The notes beneath the pieces were generated by a model that saw only the letters and a list, made by a program, of their open reading frames with translations, was not told where the DNA came from and made no database searches. From Phoebastria nigripes (taxonomy: Eukaryota > Chordata > Aves > Procellariiformes > Diomedeidae), in NCBI GenBank assembly GCA_035582835.1, contig JAYKAV010000678.1:62001-126000 (forward strand): a stretch of 64,000 bases of DNA, read 5' to 3'. Below, piece by piece: positions 8,930 to 21,493 of the stretch. Every line of letters starts with the position of its first letter. Position 1 is the first letter of the stretch. The position numbers were made by a program, and so were the translations under genes.

Positions 8930-11866
8930 TTGAACGGGGAAGGGAATAATATCAGGTTTGCCTGTGACAAGCTGTGGGACGACATGCCAAGGTTAGAGGG
9001 ACAGGGTGCTAGCGAGGGCCCTCAGCCTGTTGCTCTGATATGTGCTGGGTACACTGGAGCACACCTGAAATCTTACACAGATGAGCCAGGGGCTCCTGAG
9101 GTAATAGAAGCCAACAGGGAAACACCAGTGAAATACCTCAAAGAAATTAAGCTGTGTTCCTCTAAAAAGGTGACACAGCCAACAGCCCAGCTGAAGTGCC
9201 TCTACACCAATACATGCAGCATGGGCAACAAACAGGAGGAGTTGGAAGCCGCTGTGCTGCTAGAAATCTACAACCTAATTGCCATTACTGAAACTTGGTG
9301 GGACAAATCCCATGACTGGAGTGCAGCTATCGATGGCTACAGGCTGTTCAGAAGGGACAGGCAAGGAAGGAGGGGCAGAGGGGTTGCCCTCTACATCAAG
9401 AAATGGATAGATTGTGAAGAGCTGTCTCTGAAGAATAGCCACAAGCAGGTTGAAAGCTTATGCATAAGAATTAGAGACCGAGGCAACAAAGGGAACCTTG
9501 TGGTTGGTGCTTAGTACAGGCCGCCCGATCAAGGGGAGCCTATTGACGAAGCCTTCTTACTCCAGCTACAGGAGGCATTGCGCTCGCAGGCTCTCATCCT
9601 GCTGGGGGACTTCATCCATGCCGACATCTGCTGGAAAAGTAGCACGGTGAGCTGTAGGCAATCCAGGAGACTCCTGGAGTGCATTGAGGATAACTTCTTA
9701 GGCCAGGTAATAGACAGCCCTACCAGAGGGGATGGGTTACAGAACCTGTTGGTCACCAATGCAAGTGAGCTAATCAGAGACTTCAAGACTGGAGGCAGCC
9801 TGGCTGCAGTGATCATGCACTGGTGGAGTTCACAGTCCTCAGGGATATGGGTCAGGCGAAGAGTAAAGTCAGGACCCTGAATTTTGGGAAAGCAAAATTC
9901 CAGCTGTTCAAGGAGTTTGTCAATAGGACCCCCTGGGAAACTGCCCTCAGGGACAAGGGAGCAGAACAGAGCTGGCAGATGTTTGAGGATGCTTTCCACA
10001 GAGTGCAAGAGTTCTCAATCCCCAGGTGTAAGAAATCAGGAAAGGAAGGCAAGAGACCAGCATGGATGAGTCGAGACCTGCTGGTCAAACTAAAGAGCCG
10101 GAAGGAAATGCACAGGCAGTGGAAGCAGGGACAGGTGTCCTGGGAAGAGTATAGGGACACTGCCCGGTTGTGTAGGGATGGGTTCAGGAAGGCCAAGGCA
10201 TGGCTGGAGCTGAACTTGGCAAGGGATGTAAAGAATAATAAGAAGGGCTTCTACAGGTATGTCAGCCAGAAAAGGAAGGTCAAAGAAAGCGTACCGCCCC
10301 GGTGAACATGACTGGCAAACTCGTAACAACGGATGAGGAGAAGGCTGAGGTAGTCAACAACTTTTTTGCCTCAGTCTTCACTGGCAACCTCTCCTCCCAC
10401 ACCTCTCAAGTGGATGGAGCTCAAGGCAGGGACTGTGGGAGCAAAGTCCCTCCCACTGTAAGAGAAGATCCGGTTCATGACTACCTGAAGAACCTGAACA
10501 TACGTAAGTCTATGGGACCTGACGAGATGCATCCCAGAGTCCTGAGGGAATTGGCTGATGCAGTTACCAAGCCACTCTCCATGATATCCAAGAATTCATG
10601 GCAGTCAGGTGAAGTCCCCGATGACTAGAAAAAGAGAAATATTGTTCCCATTTTTAAAAAGAAAGGAGGAGTCTGGGAACTACTGACCCATCAGCCTCAC
10701 CTCTGTGCCTAGGAAGATCATGGAACAGATCCTCCTAGAAGCTATGCTAAGGCACATGGAGGAGAGGGAGGTGATTTGAGACAGCCAGCGTGGCTTCACC
10801 AAGGGCAAGTCTTCCCTGACCAACCTAGTGGTCTTCTATGATAGAGTGACTACTTCAGTGGACATGGGAAGGGCTACAGATGTCATCTATCTAGACTTTT
10901 CTGTAAGGCCTTTGACACGGTCCTCCACAACATCCTTCTCTCTAAATTGGAGAGATATGGATTCAATGGATGGACTGTTCGGTGGATAAGGACTTGGCTG
11001 GATGGTCACATCCAGAGGGTAGTAGTCAACGGCTCAATGTCCAGATGGAGATCAGTAATGAACGGTGTCCTGCAGGGATCCATACTGGGACCAGTACTGT
11101 TTAATATCTTTATCAATGACACAGACGGTGGGATCGAGTGCACCCTCAGCAAGTTTGCAGATGACACCAAGCTGAGTGGTGCAGTTGACACACCTGAGGG
11201 ATGGGATGCCATCCAGAGGGACCTGGACAAGCTCGAGAAGTGGGCCCATGTGAACATCATGGGTTCAACAAGGCCAAGTCTAAGGTCCTGCACCTGGGTC
11301 AGGGCAACGCCCAGTATCACTACAGGCTGGGAGATGAAGGGATTGAGAGCAGCCCTGCCAAGAAGGGGTACTGGTGGATGAAAAGCTGGACGTGAGCCAG
11401 CAATGTGTGCTCGCAGCCCAGAAAGCCAACTGTATCCTGGGCTGCCTCAAAAGAAGCATAGCCAGCAGGTCAAGGGAGGTGATTCTGCCCCTTTACTCTG
11501 GTGAGACCCCACGTGGAGTACTGCGTCCAGCTCTGGAGTCCTCAGCACAGGAAAGACATGGACCTGTTGGAGCAGGTCCAGAGGAGGGCCACAAAAATGA
11601 TCAGAGGGCTGGAACACCTCTCCTATGAAGAAAGGCTGAGAGAGTTGGGGTTGTTCAGCCTGGAGAAGAGAAGGCTTCAGAGAGACCTTATTGTGGCCTT
11701 TCAATACCTAAAGGGGGCTTATAAGAAAGATGGGGACAAGCTTTTTAGCAGGGCCTGTTGCGACAGGACAAGGGGTAATGGTTTTAAACTAAAAGACGGG
11801 AGATTTAGACTAGATATAAGGAAGAAATTTTTTACGCTGAGGGTGGTAAAACACTGGACCAGGTAG
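8930..11866 (+). pseudogene. CR1 ORF2 pseudogene (endonuclease-reverse transcriptase)
   Basis: ORF2 normally nicks target DNA and copies CR1 RNA into the genome. The endonuclease domain is readable from about 9,190 (LKCLYTNTCSMGNKQEELEA, then ITETWW near 9,285-9,302). Its GDFNHPD motif is altered to GDFIHAD at 9,605-9,625, so a key Asn is lost. Breaks follow: an in-frame TAG at 9,512-9,514, a frameshift near 9,800-9,830, another near 10,300, a TAG at 10,626-10,628, more stops and shifts around 10,660-10,900, and shifts near 11,265 and 11,500. The reverse-transcriptase catalytic FADD is kept at 11,154-11,165. The C-terminal [11 protein letters not shown] and [11 protein letters not shown] motifs are readable at about 11,650-11,835. 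The protein is not functional. Confidence 0.95.
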
Positions 11867-12015
11867 CCCAGAGAGGTGGTAGATGCCCTGTCCCTGGAAA
11901 CATTCAAGGTCAGGCTGTACGGGGCTCTGAGCAACCTGATCTAGTTGAAGATGTCCCTGCTTATTGCAGGGGGATTGGACTAGATGATCTTTGGAAGTCC
12001 CTTCCAACCTCAACT

Positions 12016-12046
12016 ATTCTATGATTCTATGATTCTGTGATTCTAT
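12016..12046 (+). repeat. CR1 3' terminal octamer repeat
   Basis: Units of ATTCTATG / ATTCTGTG type close the CR1, the characteristic tail of this LINE family. It marks the true 3' terminus of the element. Confidence 0.9.
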
Positions 12047-13873
12047 AAAGTGGCCACTGGATCAGCTGGAGAGCTAACCATTGTTCTTTGTAAGATTTAG
12101 CTCTGGCTTTGCTGTATGTTATAAGAAGCAGACAACATGCTAAACCCTGGAAAATATTCTTTTGGTGTAAATAACTGCTCTTTAAAGTATACAGAGTAAC
12201 ATACAATGCCTGCTCTCAGGTGCTGTCTAGCGTGTGTCTGTTTACGTGAGAAGAGGAAGGCATGAGCGTTTTCAACAGAGTGTCTGCTTGTAAGTGAAGA
12301 AAAGCTGTTCCCATCCCTAATTCTACTAAAAACAATCAAAAGACAAACAGACTTCATCCTGGTGTTCCCGGGCACTAAGCTTCTCTGATGTCAATCCCTC
12401 TGGTTCTTTTTGCTCATGTGACGGGAAATAAAAAGCCTTTGCTAGGATACACTGAGAGCTAGAGCATGAGGCACTTATTGGAAGGGGTAAAATTTTTCAG
12501 TAGTTTCTCTTCTCTTAGCACTAGCATTATTCCAAATTGAATAGAGGCCTACTCTAAATCTGAAAATTTTCAAGAAAACTGTTGCATTTGGGGAAGACTC
12601 TTTAACTGAAATAGCTCTTTTTTATAGAAAAAAAACCCCTCTTGCATGAATGCGAGATATCCCTACAAATTTGCCTTATATAGATAAGGCTGTTCTTTGC
12701 TAATAAAGAAGAGCTGCAACAATGTAACATCACTGGAATTGAGGGGACAAGGGCTGTAATAATTTAACTGCTTCGCTTACTAACACCAAGAAGGTGGAGA
12801 AGTTAAATCAAAACTCAGACAGTAAAGTGTTACACACACAACAGAGCTACAACATGGCTGGCTGAAGTTTTAATTATTTTCTGTGTTTTGAATACTAGCT
12901 CTTTTAATATGCTGGTATACTGGCACTGAAAATCTAGTTAAATAACAAGATTAAATGAAGGACAGAAAATTAACACCACCACCAGAATATTTAAGTCTCA
13001 AACGTGTTTTTGTTGATCTTAACCATGTAATCAGTGCCTGATGAGATGGAGAGTTTACAGCTGTTGTGAGGTAACTTTTCCATCTCGTAGTAGCAAGTGC
13101 TTCTCTAGGAACCTAAAGCATGAGCAGTAGATACTGATTTTTCAAAGTATCAGCCTTCAGAGACGAACCTTTCCTAAAGGGCATTACATTGATTAGAAAG
13201 CCTTTGTCTAGTGACTACATGTAGAGGTTTTATACGCAGCTTCAATTTAAAATGTTTTTTTGTCTGTCAGTCTGTCAAATACCAGGTATGTGTGAAGATT
13301 TGCTTTCATTCAAGTAAGTTTTTGATATCTGTATTTATTTTGTTTAAATATTTTAACAGATGTTCATTTAATCACAAGTAACAGTAGTACAGAGGTAAAA
13401 AAAATTAACATTAAGTTCTGTGTAACATCAAGTGGCAATAGCAATGAGTATTTACTTCTCTAGCTCCTAGTAAGAACTCTTCTCAAAGTTACTATTTTGC
13501 CAACAGGGTTAATTCTGTAAATTCCGCTTCCAAAACTGTGAAGAAGTCTGGGGACGAAAGGAGGAAAAGGCCATTTTAATGAAAAGCCCCTTTAAATGTA
13601 AAGAAATAATTCCTCTTCAGTTCTTAGTATACAGTTTATATACAGTTAAAACTCCTTTCATACCACAAATCCCATGAAATGCCAACTTCTCCTTTGAGGC
13701 TACTATCTATGATAACTTCTTTTCTTCATTTGTGCACAATATCATCAAATCACAATCACTATGTTATAAGCTGTTACTCAGAAATTTAGGTGTGAAATTC
13801 TTTAAAATCTTCAGAAATTATTATAACCAGTACAGTTTGCACCAAAAGTCTCTTTATTAGGGATAAGAGCTAA
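12047..13873. other. AT-rich intergenic DNA
   Basis: No supported gene, RNA or repeat. Short open frames at 12,097-12,375 (minus) have no exon-like features. Confidence 0.55.
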
Positions 13874-14463
13874 GAATCACAGAATCACAGAATGGTTGAG
13901 GTTGGAAGGGACCTCTGGAGGTCATCTGGTCCTGCAGGGTCACCTAAAGCCAGTTGCCCAGCACCACGTCCAGATGGTTTTTATCTCCAAGGTGGAGACT
14001 CCACAACCTCCCTGGGCAACCTGTGCCAGTGCTCAGTCACCCTCACAGTGGAAAAGTGTTTCCTGATGTTCAGAGGGAACCTCCTGTGTTTCACTTTGTG
14101 CCCATTGCCTCTTATCCTGTCACTGGGCACCACTGGAAAGAGCCTGGCTCCGTCCTGTTTGCACCTTCCCTTCAGGTATTTTACACATTGATGAGATCCC
14201 CCCTGAGCCTTCTCTTCCTGAGGCTGACTGACCAAGTTCTCTCAGTTCCCTCATAGGAGAGATGCTCTAGTCCCTTCACGATCTTAGTGGCCCTTTGCTG
14301 GACCCTCTCCAGTATCTGCATATCTGTCTTTTACTGTGGAGCCCAGAACTGGACACAGCACTCTAGGTGTGACCTCATCAGTGCTGAGTGGAGGGGAAGG
14401 ATCTTCTCTCTCAGCCTGTTGGCAACAATCCTCCTAATGCAGCCCAGGGTACCATTTGCCACA
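13874..14463 (-). mobile_element. CR1 LINE 3' part, minus strand, with tail
   Basis: A 590-bp 5'-truncated CR1 starting on the plus strand with aatcacagaatcacagaatgg, the reverse complement of the CR1 tail. It then runs back through the 3' UTR into the ORF2 C terminus. The right half is closely similar to 1-330 of the window, so the two are the same subfamily in the same orientation about 14 kb apart. The frame is disrupted; it is non-functional. Confidence 0.95.
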
Positions 14464-17400
14464 CAGGAAAATTGTGTGAATACCAGTGAATTCATTGTCT
14501 TGAATAAAACCATTCTAGAGTCTTCAAAGTCCTGAAGAAGTTGATTGTCATAGTTTTGAGAGAACCTCAGCCTGTTTTAATTACTACTAATCCCCTTTGT
14601 AGTAAAACTGAGCATCATACAGCCTAGTGTCTATATTAATATTGTAAGATACTAGTACATATATAACATCTCCTGACACACCTGTCAGGGCACGATGTTT
14701 ACAGATTGTGAGCTGAAGGCAGCACACAGTAAGGACATTTTTTTTTAAGTGTTTTGATGCTGGACAATCATTGAAATCCTTAGAAAACAGATGCCAGAAG
14801 ACCTTTAAAAACTTAGCTGTAAGTTGGCTGCTTTAAAGTCACTTAAAGTCACCAGTAAAATGGAATATAGATTCCAAACCTTTTAAAACTCTGGTTAGCA
14901 ACACAGCAACAGGCTTAGCCTCACTATCATAGGAGATAAAACCCTTCTTCTCTCCCTCTGTAACCCACCTGCTGACAATTGCTCACAAAAAGCTTCCAGC
15001 ATGACATTTCATTGAAAAATGTAGAAGAACTGACCTAGCATTAGATAAGCAAGTAGGAAGTCATTACATACATTCATAATGGCTTTAAAAAGGTTTGAGA
15101 AACAGTTCATGAAATATCACAGCTAGAAATACAATGTGTTCTTCATATAAACACTCAAGATGATGAAGATGCATAAACTATAGATACAATAAATTTCTAA
15201 TCTGCTATTCTCTAACAATTAACCAGTTCTAAGATTTTTGCTGATCAAGGTTCTTTTCTCCCAGTTACATTTTTATAATAGAATCATAATTAATGCAATA
15301 TTATCAACTTTCTTAGACTCCACACACTGTGTCTGTCCTTCATGGGCTTCCCCAGGGCAAAGATTCTTCTTAACTAAAGAAATAATTAGAAATACATAGC
15401 TGACTTCTTTCCTAGCTTACCGTTCTACCCCAAGAAACCTTGTACCCCCGCCAAAATTGTGACTTCCTTAATTTTACTGTAGCTTGACAGCAACTGTTAA
15501 ACATTCCTAACTGAAGACTTCAGAGAGAGATTGGTTGAGGTACCAGCCATTTATTCTCAAGGTTTGACCTCATCTTTCTGGGTGTTTTATAACAGAGTTT
15601 ATTTGGGACATAGTGGATAAATTCAGTAAAGGACTCCAAATGCAAAAGTATTCAGAAGAAAAGGAAGGTCTCTTCTTACCCATTAGTATAGCAACTCCAG
15701 AGCAAATTCCTGTTTTGTAGTAGTGGTTGGAAACTGGTCCAATTATCAAACAAATTTAAAAAGCAAAAATGTACTGCACAATCTGAGCAAGTTGTGAGAA
15801 AAGTCTAGGGAAATGTCGCAAAGATAATGTTTATGATATTTTTCCGTACTTTGTTCAGATTTCACACAGAAAAAGTTACAAAGATTAGTTACTATTTGGA
15901 CATGAATAATAGAAATAAAAATAGTAAAAACACTGAGAACAGAAAAATGAAAACTTGTAATTTCATTTTACTTAGGTTTGACATAGTAATCTGGAACTAA
16001 AAAGTATAAAATATATTAAAATTATTTGCAATATATTTGAAATACAGGAGAGAAATACTGAAAACTAAGAGCTTTTCTGTTCTTTCTAAGATAAATTGCT
16101 ATGCCAGTTCAGTATCTATCATAATGGCTGTCATTCTATTTCCAGCACTTACCAGAGTAACCATGCTTGATTTTATACCTTATCTGTGTGTTGGAAAGAA
16201 ATATATTATTTTGTGTATTACTGCATAGAAATGAGACAACTATATAGTGTTGATCTTTAAAACTCCTCCCATTTTGCAGGGAATATTCTGCCTTACAGAT
16301 GAATTACACTAAACAGCATTACATTTCTCTCCATCTATTACTTCAATTTTTTAAACCAAAGCAAAACAGCTACTCCTTCAGCAAGACAGGACGAATGTGA
16401 ATGTCTCTCACTGCTTTATTTTTTTCTTAACCATTAGGGTGTAGGGAAAGCTAGTCTATCTTGCATCTACAAAGAGTGAAATATATGATCTAATAGGGAA
16501 GAATTCCATCTACCTACCATTAACTCATGAACTGTAAAGGCTGGTAAAAATAAAAGGTAATGCAAAATTTAAAAACAAACAAAAGGAAACATTACAAATG
16601 CCTCTTCTTTATTTCTGGCAGCAAAAGAGATAATGATAAATACACATACAGTTTTCTGTTTTGAAGTCTGATTGGGACAGAATTCTCACTGCCATATTTA
16701 TCATAGAGGAAACCCTGTTCTAATGCTGGATACAGAAGGATTTCTGAACATCTTTAGCAACAGTTTTTTCTCACCAGCTGGAATTGCTGGTCACCTTCAG
16801 GGAAGAACGCAGCAAATAATATTGCCTGAACAAAGACAATTTGTCTGTCAAAAGGCTGTTCCTTCTACAGTCATCAAGACTGCAGGGCATATTTTTAATA
16901 TCAGTGCTCAGTCCACTCTGTGCTTGGAGTAGAGAGTTCTTCATACATTTTGTCCTGAACCAGAAAACAGCTATGCAAAAAGAATCTGACTGTAACACAC
17001 TGCATGTTCCATCTCTGGCAAAGAAGCTAGAACACTCTTGCTACGCATTCAGAAAGCTGGTGTGGAGGACTAAGTTTTGTGTGTACATGTGGAGTGCAAA
17101 AACTTCATAGGACATGATGGAGGAAGAAATATTTGTTATACAGATATTAACCCTAGGTGTATTCCTATTTGTGATCAAAACATGGTTTTGAACATATTTT
17201 ATCAAGTCTTCTGCTGAGAGCTACTCCAGCTCATGCCAGAAGAGGGGGGTCTTCTCTTTCCCCTCAACTACATGGGCGTAATAACTGTTTGTCTTGGGTT
17301 GGACTACCCTTGTTTTCACAGTTTGTTCAGACTGAACCTTTTTTTTTAAAAAAGGACTTAGCATTCCAGATGCGACTTAGAAATAAAAGCACCTACTCTA

Positions 17401-20400
17401 AGTCCGTGTGTTTATACATGTGTACAGTATGCTTTTTCATAACAACCTTGAAAAGCCAGTACCAGCCTCAAATTCCTTAAAAACTACCCTGTATTAGACC
17501 TGATGTTCTGATTATGAGGGGGAGGTAAGAGGAACTGGGAAAATAAGAAATGAAGGACATGTTTTGATAGTGAGATAATAGGGTTACTCGTAGTTTCTTA
17601 AGGCTATCTTATTACAGTCTATATTTAATTCTGATTTTTTTAATGTTGCATAACTAACACCACCTTTGCTATAATCCTCTTACAAATATGCTGTGTGACA
17701 GTGCTGAAGAATGTCTGACTTTTTCTGTCTGGATTTCAGGAGGAAATAGGTTTTGGGGAAGCATTTTTGAATGAAAAGGAAGATGCACAACTTGTGTTTT
17801 TTTTCTTACAGTAGCATGGAAAGATATCTAGGGATTCAATAAAAAAGTGATAGAATGAATGGAAAGCAGGAATATACAGTGTACTTAACGCAGCATTATT
17901 TGTAATAATCCTAAAGAGGAGGAAAAGAGATATCTAAAGTGTCTGATTTTAAGAGCTATTCAAGTACTATTGCAGAGGTTCAAAAAACAGAGGGATGTGA
18001 TCCGATCATCTCATGGGGACAATGCCATTAGCAGTTTTGCTGTGAAGTAACTGGTCTGAATTTCCATGTTCAGCTCTGATCCATGACCTGACTAGACTAT
18101 GATAACACAATCACAAGTGTGGCAGTTTCTTCTACAGCCAGATATAAGAATGGTTTGGCCATTTCAGCCATTTCATTATTCAAGTAAACCCACACCCTAT
18201 AGGAGTTTAAAAACATACAACAATCATCTTTGTAAAAGTTGCTATAGCCTGGGAGTAACTAGCTGGGTTAGCTCTCAGAATGGTAAACTGCCACCACCAT
18301 TGCTAATACAGGAGGTCCTTGGAGACGTAATTAAAAGTCTAAAGAGGAAACTGTCACACTGTTGGAAAGAAAGAAAAAGAGAAAGCCCACCAGGGGACAA
18401 AGATCAAATAAAACAGAACAATATTTTACTCTGATCCATTAAAAATAACAATTAAAAACCAATACATTTGTCCCTACAGATAAATAACTCTGATACAGTT
18501 AACTTGTCTATGGAATACACATTGTACTTAAATAACACCATACAGATGGGTCTGCCAAGGTATTTCACAGATATTAATGGCAGAGCTCAGTTAATCAGCT
18601 TAAGCCAAAGGGAACCAGTGAGGTTTGAGTTCTGATCTAAAACCTGAAGTACATGACACATCTTGTCCCTCCATAGACAACACTCAGTTCCATCTTCGAG
18701 GAGTGTAGCAACTGAAAGATAGAGATATAAAAAAGCTTCAAATTAATTTGAGTTGTCATGCCATAGGTCAGCAGTGTAAGACCTCAGGAGGTGAACTGCA
18801 GACACACAGTTAGACAAGACCCAGAAAGTGGATGTTCTGTGTTGCAGTATTGTTTTGCAAGTCAAAACGTATTCTTGCAAGAACAGTAAAGGCGCATGTG
18901 TTGCCCATACAACTGTTTAAGCAATCTTATGTGAGACTGAAGCACTAGTAAGAATGCTGATTTTAGCATTTTGCACAAGCTGGAGCTTATATAGGGGTAT
19001 ATCTCAAGGCTGTGCACATCATACCTATACAGCACCTAAACCATACAACACTCTCTCAGCATAACAGCAGACAGTTCAGGCTACAGACTGAATATTTCTA
19101 AGCTACAAAGAAATTATATTACTGTCTATGTGTCCCTAATTGAAGCAAGAAGTATCGAATCCTAAACAGCTAACTAAAATATTTCTTAAAGGAACAAGTC
19201 AAAAGAAATGCACAAGCTCTTGACATGAGGTCAGAAAGTGACATTTATATTTCTTCTATTTTTGGTATGGAAGGGGTGAAAACTACTGCATAATATCAAT
19301 CAAGTGAGGAACGAATACTAAAGTAGCTTTAAAAAGACATCTAATTCATCTAATTTCAAACATTTTAAAAAGCAGAACTAGAAACAAATGCCAGGGATGT
19401 GTCAGATAGGAAGAAAAGGAAAAAAATGTGGCATCTGTGACAACTTGTGTGGCAGCATAGAAACATGAACATAATGACATAGCAGGGAGATCTCAGGAAA
19501 GACTGTACAAAAATCCTTTGGCAGTAATCTATCAAAACAAGATCCAAAAATTAGATGAAAACTAATGTTTTGAGACAGAAAGAGTATACAGATAGATAAT
19601 AAATTTCATTTACTTTGCTTAGTGAAATAATGCACTTAAAATTCCCNCAGGCAGCTCATTGGAAAAATCTTGCCTAACATTTTATGCTCAGGAGAATAAA
19701 GATCAGACTGAAGCTAAGGAAGAGAGAATTCCACAGAATTGCCATATATTGTTAATCTCTCTGAAAAGAAATAATCCTTAAAATGTTTATTATTTACCAA
19801 ATAGTGTTTCTATAAATAAATTACTATAATTCACTAGGAAAAGCATGTGATGTTGAAGAAAATATAAAGCATCAGAAGGAGTCTGCTGGGGAAATTCTGA
19901 TCCCAGCAGCTTCTTCAGGATCAGAATTTCTCCCACTGAGAAAATTAAATGAGGTGGTGGCACCATAGAGAAAAGATCCAATACCAGCTAAGTGAACTGA
20001 AACAAGTGAATTAGAAAAACCCCAACTAAACAGATACAACTAGTACGGGAAATAAACATTCCTCCCACAAGCCTGCCACATATGTTGGAAAAAACTGACA
20101 AGACAAAATGATTTGTGATTGTGATTGAATTACATTTGGGTAAGCAATGCTGCAAGTATCGTTATTCATTAGAACTGATTATTAGAATTAATTAAATCAG
20201 AATTTCGTTAATACAATGTGACATTTCACTTTTGCCTTTTAAGCTACGGTGAAAGAAAAAAAAAACCACACATGGAGAAGTTTCCTTTAGAACAAGCTAA
20301 AATATTTATCTGAAATCTTTATTTTTATAGTCCTTCAGTCAAGCTATGGAGAATAGAGAACAGAAGACAACACTCCTTTTCTGAATGTCACTATCAACAC

Positions 20401-21234
20401 AGAGTAAGTTTTAGAAATTGGTTCACTCTAAAGCACCTATGTCAGCATCCAAGGAGGTTACCAGTTTTGGCAGGCAAACTGAAAGGAACAAGAATCTTGT
20501 TTTAATGGAGTAAATTTTCTGGTTCATTTGCTAGTGAGAAAAAAAGAGAGGGACATTAAGAACAGGAACATCCAGAACTATATAGAGCTTGATAAAGTAA
20601 GAAGTGTAGGGAACCTAATGTTCACTATAAAAAATAACGCATCTTTTTTGAAATTAATTTAACATAAATTAGATGGGTACAGAATAAGAAATGCTTCAAA
20701 AATCACAATGTTGATATTGCTTTAAAACATCCTCCGTAGCAATTCAATGGATAGAAATATGTTGTGAGTTTTTTTCATTTCTTTGATCTGCAAAATCTAA
20801 GTTTTTAAAACCTCAGCCTTCTACAATAGGCATACTTCTTTGGATTTTTTTAGGCTTAATACAGCTATGGTCATATAGGCTTATTAAAATAGATTTTCCA
20901 AATTTAGATCATATGTTCCCAGCCAGCACTTTCTCCATAGCATTTGTTTAGTCAAGCAATCTGAAAATAACCATCATTTGGTCCCATTTGGCTCTACAGT
21001 TGTATTGTATGGTTTATGAAGCATTACAGAGAAACATTCAGTTTTAAATGCATGTGAATGTCAAGTTTAAATCTTAAGTTTTACAAAAACCAACAACCAC
21101 ATTGTATTGCTTTTTTCTTTAAAACACCTAAACTTGGCAGCCAAACTACCTGACCAGATAGATTATCCAGTATACCAGAGAGACTGAAATACACAGAAAA
21201 TTGGAAACCTGCAGGAAAGATATTCTGAACTTTA
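14464..21234. other. AT-rich intergenic DNA
   Basis: Nearly 7 kb without a gene I can support. Open frames such as 16,672-16,932 and 18,099-18,434 (plus) have ordinary intergenic composition and no splice context. One N at 19,647. Confidence 0.55.
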
Positions 21235-21242
21235 AACTANAC

Positions 21243-21485
21243 CAGTGGACTCCAAACTTTTTTGATTGTGCACCCGTATATAATTTATAAATTATATACA
21301 TGTTCTACTGTACTAACATATTATGTACATTATAAAATATTCAAAAAATAGAAAATACAAAAGGATGAGATAAAGAAAAATGAAATACTTTAATTTTATT
21401 AACTTATTTATTAATGGTACAAAAAATATTTTCTTCCTGCACCCCAGTGGATTATCTTGTGCACACCCCACTTTGGAGACCATTG
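21243..21485. mobile_element. hAT-type MITE (non-autonomous DNA transposon)
   Basis: A 243-bp element with imperfect terminal inverted repeats of about 30 bp: it opens CAGTGGACTCCAAACTTTTT and closes with GTGCACACCCCACTTTGGAG followed by ACCATTG. It is flanked by 8-bp direct repeats at 21,235-21,242 (AACTANAC) and 21,486-21,493 (GACTAGAC) that differ at one base and one N. CAGTGG-type ends and an 8-bp target duplication are the hAT signature (Charlie-like group). The AT-rich interior has no coding capacity. Confidence 0.88.
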
Positions 21486-21493
21486 GACTAGAC

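Larger units (their letters stand above)
8763..12046 (+). mobile_element. Long CR1 LINE, 3.3 kb, with decayed ORF2 and intact 3' tail
   Basis: The longest retrotransposon here. It starts in the ORF1/ORF2 junction region and runs through the AP-endonuclease and reverse-transcriptase domains to the 3' UTR, which closes with ttggactagatgatctttgg and a short array of ATTCTATG-type units (about 12,016-12,046). Full-length CR1 is about 4.5 kb, so only the 5' end, including ORF1, is missing. Coding capacity is broken at several points described under the ORF2 entry. It is a dead element, but recent enough that most of the protein can still be read. Confidence 0.97.

Noticed and set aside
11006..11320. 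104-codon antisense frame
   Set aside because: Shadow of the CR1 reverse-transcriptase coding strand.
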